Shown in pieces: positions 52,717 through 55,458 of a stretch of DNA of 55,458 nucleotides. The DNA lies in NCBI GenBank assembly GCA_021808365.1, contig JAKBBU010000007.1, forward strand, positions 1 through 55,458, given 5' to 3'. Below the pieces are notes generated by a model that did not search any database, was not told the DNA's origin, and saw nothing but the letters and a program-made list of their open reading frames with translations. The first letter of the stretch is position 1. The number at the start of each line of letters is the position of its first letter. Source of the stretch: Pseudomonadota bacterium. GTDB taxonomy: Bacteria; Pseudomonadota; Gammaproteobacteria; JAKBBU01. Both the position numbers and the translations under genes were made by a program.

Positions 52717-52822
52717 TTATACCATTTCTCACATTAATCAGCTACAGTAAAAGGTACACCAATGCGTGTTGTGGCATTGGTGTACCTTTTACTGTAGCTG
52801 ATTAATGTGAGAAATGATATAA
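52717..52822. repeat. Perfect 43-bp hairpin in the liuB-liuC spacer
   Basis: Arms 52723-52765 and 52774-52816 are perfectly complementary (43 bp) with an 8-base loop GTGTTGTG; one mismatch further out extends the stem to 49 bp. It lies between the carboxylase stop (52828) and the hydratase ATG (52715), so any mRNA of this operon carries it as the hydratase leader. Confidence 0.92.
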
Positions 52823-52827
52823 TTTCA

Positions 52828-54429
52828 CTACATTCTAAATACCCCAAAGCTCAACTCTTTTTCCCAGGGCGCATTCAAGGCAGCAGAAAGTGCAAGTCCT
52901 AAGATTCGGCGAGTATCATTCGGATCAATAATGCCATCATCCCAAAGGCGGGCGCTGGCGTAATAAGGCAGGGCTTTTTCATCATAAGAAGAACGAATGG
53001 TTTGTTTAAAAATATCTTCTTCTTGCGCTGACCACGCGGTGCCTTTTTTATCACGCGTGACTTGTGCTAAAACATTCGCAGCTTGCTCGCCACCCATCAC
53101 ACCGATCCGCGAATTAGGCCAGGTAAAAAGAAGACGGGGCTGATACGCACGGCCGCACATGCCGTAATTGCCTGCACCAAAACTATTACCGATGATCACG
53201 GTAAATTTAGGGACTTGTGCACAAGCCACAGCAGTCACTAATTTTGCACCTTGTTTCGCAATACCTTGTTGTTCATATTTACTGCCGACCATGAAGCCTG
53301 TGATATTTTGCAAGAAAAGAAGCGGGATCCCACGTTGGCAACACAATTGCACAAAATGAGAACCTTTGAGTGCAGACTCTGAAAATAAAATACCATTATT
53401 AGCGATAATCCCAATGGGATAACCCATGAGATGCGCAAATCCGCAGACAAGCGTTGAGCCATAGAGCGCTTTAAATTCATCAAATTCTGATCCATCAACC
53501 AAGCGTGCGATCACTTCATGCACATCATAGGGTTTGCGCGGATCCGATTCGATGATCCCATATAATTCAGATGGGTCGTAAAGTGGTTCTCGGGGTGGGC
53601 GAACGACAAGGTTATTTGTTTTTTTATGATTTAAATTTCGCACAACTTGGCGGGCAATCTCTAAAGCGTGCGCTTCATCATTCGCATAATGATCAGCAAC
53701 CCCTGATGTTTTGCAATGCACATCGGCACCGCCTAATTCTTCGGCGGAAACCATTTCGCCAGTTGCAGCTTTAACGAGTGGAGGACCCGCTAAAAAAATC
53801 GTGGCTTGATTTTTTACCATGATGCTTTCATCGGCCATCGCGGGTAAATAAGCGCCACCAGCTGTGCAAGAACCCATGACAATTGCAATTTGAGGAATGC
53901 CTGCTCGCGATAGGCGGGCTTGATTGTAAAAAATGCGACCAAAATGTTCTTTGTCGGGAAAAACATCTTCCTGCAGCGGTAAGTAAGCACCACCTGAGTC
54001 AACGATATAGATGCAGGGCAGGTGATTTTCTGATGCGATTTCTTGTGCGCGCAAATGTTTTTTAACAGTGAGTGGATAATACGTACCGCCTTTAACAGTG
54101 GGATCATTGCAGACGATCATCACTTCACAACCTTCAACAAGACCGATACCGGTGATGATGCCAGCTGCAGGTACGGGATGTTCGTAGACATTATCGGCTG
54201 CGAGTTGAGAGAGTTCAAGGAAGGGACTACCTGGATCGATGAGGCGATCAATGCGTTCTCGCGGAAGGAGTTTATTACGGCTGGTGTGGCGTTCGCGAGT
54301 TTCTTTTCCGCCCCCCTCAATGATGTTGGCCACTTTTTGTTTTAAGTCATCAACAAGATTAGCCATGATTTGAGCATTTTTGATGAATGATTCTGCGCGT
54401 GGGTTGATTGAGGTTTTAATGGCGGGCAT
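52828..54429 (-). CDS. liuB: Methylcrotonyl-CoA carboxylase beta (carboxyltransferase) subunit
   Basis: Biotin-dependent carboxyltransferase subunit that carboxylates 3-methylcrotonyl-CoA in leucine breakdown. 533 residues from ATG 54429, which has AAGGAT upstream; the frame is open to 54459. Landmarks: [106 protein letters not shown] and [14 protein letters not shown]. These fit MCC-beta (YTGG[11 protein letters not shown] variant) rather than propionyl-CoA carboxylase. The alpha (biotin) subunit gene is not in the window. Confidence 0.93.
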   Translation of the reverse strand: MPAIKTSINPRAESFIKNAQIMANLVDDLKQKVANIIEGGGKETRERHTSRNKLLPRERIDRLIDPGSPFLELSQLAADNVYEHPVPAAGIITGIGLVEGCEVMIVCNDPTVKGGTYYPLTVKKHLRAQEIASENHLPCIYIVDSGGAYLPLQEDVFPDKEHFGRIFYNQARLSRAGIPQIAIVMGSCTAGGAYLPAMADESIMVKNQATIFLAGPPLVKAATGEMVSAEELGGADVHCKTSGVADHYANDEAHALEIARQVVRNLNHKKTNNLVVRPPREPLYDPSELYGIIESDPRKPYDVHEVIARLVDGSEFDEFKALYGSTLVCGFAHLMGYPIGIIANNGILFSESALKGSHFVQLCCQRGIPLLFLQNITGFMVGSKYEQQGIAKQGAKLVTAVACAQVPKFTVIIGNSFGAGNYGMCGRAYQPRLLFTWPNSRIGVMGGEQAANVLAQVTRDKKGTAWSAQEEDIFKQTIRSSYDEKALPYYASARLWDDGIIDPNDTRRILGLALSAALNAPWEKELSFGVFRM

Positions 54430-54488
54430 AGTTCTATCCTTGTAGTATGATATTATCATACACCAGGATAGAACACCTTAGGAACCTT

Positions 54489-55458
54489 ATGCGATTAATA
54501 CGATGGAATTTTGTACTTATCTTACTCAGCTTGATCAGTTTTGTGGCGCAAGCAAAATCTCCAAGTATTGCGTTCTATTATGGATCAAATCCGCCTGTTG
54601 ATTTATTGCACGCATTTAATATTGCTGTAGTTGATCCAGAACAACAAGTTCTCGATCCTAAAACATTTGAAACCCAAAATAGCCAAGCTTTTGCCTATGT
54701 GAATGTGGGCGAGGTTGATCGAGATAAAACATATTTTAATCAGCTCAATTCATCCTGGATCATCGGCCAAAATGCAGCTTGGCGCAGTGTAGTCATGGAT
54801 AATCGTAATCCAGCGTGGCGGGCTTTTTTATTAAATCAAGTTATTACACCTTTGTGGAATCAAGGTTATAAGGGTTTTTTCTTGGATACCTTGGATTCTT
54901 ATCAACTTGTGGTGAAAGATCCTTCACAACGTGCAGCCCAAGTGGCAGGTTTAGTGAGCTTGATTCAATCAATCAAAGCAAAATATCCAAGTGCACAAAT
55001 TATATTAAATCGTGGTTTTGAATTATTGCCGCAAGTCCACAATTTAATTACAGCGGTTGCTGCAGAATCGGTTTTTCAAGGTTGGGATCAAGCCCAACAA
55101 CGTTATACCACCGTCACACCCAGCGATCGGGCTTGGGTGGTGGATCAACTGAAAAAAGTGCAAGCTGAAGGCCTAACTGCGATCGCCATCGATTATGCAG
55201 CACCCAATGAACGTAGTAAAGCGAGAGACATTGCTGCAAAGATCAAGGCACTTGGTTTTGTGCCCTGGGTGACCAATGGGGCCTTGAATGAAATGGGTGT
55301 GGGGCAAATTGAAGTTGTGCCGCGTACTATTTTAATGCTTTATCAATACCCCAATATCTATGTGACAGCTGCAGCATTATTTGCAAGTTTACCTTTGAAT
55401 TATCTGGGTTATCGCATTGATTATGTCAACATCGATGATCCTTTACCGGAGGATATTT
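54489..55458 (+). CDS. GH114/PelA-like glycoside hydrolase, 5' part (runs off the window)
   Basis: The open frame from ATG 54489 continues to the window end (about 323 residues) with no stop. A signal peptide (about 1-20, ending AQA) is followed by an endo-alpha-1,4-polygalactosaminidase-type TIM barrel: SIAFYYGSNPPVDLLHAFNIAVVDP, FAYVNVGEVDRD, VVMDNRNPAWRAFLLNQVI, GYKGFFLDTLDSY and TAIAIDYAAPNERSKARDIA. After the barrel the sequence continues with PRTILMLYQYP and YRIDYVNIDDPLPED, as in PelA-like proteins carrying further domains. It is divergent from liuB with 59 bases between starts. Confidence 0.85.
   Translation, partial: MRLIRWNFVLILLSLISFVAQAKSPSIAFYYGSNPPVDLLHAFNIAVVDPEQQVLDPKTFETQNSQAFAYVNVGEVDRDKTYFNQLNSSWIIGQNAAWRSVVMDNRNPAWRAFLLNQVITPLWNQGYKGFFLDTLDSYQLVVKDPSQRAAQVAGLVSLIQSIKAKYPSAQIILNRGFELLPQVHNLITAVAAESVFQGWDQAQQRYTTVTPSDRAWVVDQLKKVQAEGLTAIAIDYAAPNERSKARDIAAKIKALGFVPWVTNGALNEMGVGQIEVVPRTILMLYQYPNIYVTAAALFASLPLNYLGYRIDYVNIDDPLPEDI

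Noticed and set aside
1-55458. CRISPR array, rRNA, prophage or complete IS element
   Set aside because: I saw no regularly spaced direct repeats with unique spacers, no rRNA motifs, no phage structural genes and no transposase with terminal repeats; the Rpn-family gene lacks IS ends.

Overview
The window looks like a chromosomal segment from a gammaproteobacterium, most likely a member of the Legionellales (Coxiellaceae-like). The pointers are a low-to-moderate GC content, a ybgC-tolQ-tolR-tolA cluster, ftsK-lolA, tpiA-secG-tRNA-Leu, a complete SUF operon instead of ISC, an LdtA-type L,D-transpeptidase, leucine-degradation genes and a cyclodipeptide synthase of a type I associate with Legionella/Rickettsiella relatives. 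The taxonomic call is inference from gene content; there is no rRNA in the window.

Layout. 0.1-3.6 kb: minC (minus), a FadD-like acyl-CoA ligase and a GNAT protein (plus). 3.7-13.3 kb, mostly minus strand: tolA, tolR, tolQ, ybgC, a sugar MFS transporter, dusA, glutaminase, queH, citrate synthase and a REC-EAL response regulator. 13.5-22.8 kb, plus: an alternative chemosensory cluster (CheW, CheR-TPR, CheW, MCP, CheA-REC, a CheB without receiver, and a REC-GAF-kinase-REC hybrid). Its core is bracketed by two inverted copies of a MITE-like repeat. 23-27 kb, minus: rodA, PBP2 and an S24-type repressor whose nucleophilic Ser is Ala. 27-30.4 kb, plus: a small HTH-like protein, an Sfp-type PPTase, tpiA, secG, tRNA-Leu(GAG), a BufA2-like Cys-rich peptide and a YchJ-like protein. 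30.6-36.9 kb, plus: Rrf2 regulator-sufB-sufC-sufD-sufS-sufU-sufT, split by two palindromic elements. 37-47.4 kb: a probably truncated TPR protein, a coiled-coil orphan, lolA, ftsK, HPr, tadA, an Rpn-family nuclease, a CinA-like protein, an L,D-transpeptidase and a GH-like protein. 47.4-48.7 kb: a decayed intergenic zone with a SemiSWEET gene. 48.7-51.9 kb, plus: a putative XYP-type cyclodipeptide synthase followed by a PAS-kinase-REC-Hpt hybrid sensor. 51.9-54.4 kb, minus: methylglutaconyl-CoA hydratase and methylcrotonyl-CoA carboxylase beta. The right edge holds the 5' part of a GH114/PelA-like gene.

The two most striking features are the cyclodipeptide synthase beside a hybrid histidine kinase, and the density of palindromic DNA. 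The palindromes include a REP-like family with compensated arm changes, perfect 43-45 bp inverted repeats between sufB/sufC and directly in front of the hydratase start codon, and MITE-like copies that supply the stop codon and last residues of a CheW gene. All function calls rest on motifs read by eye; no database search was possible.
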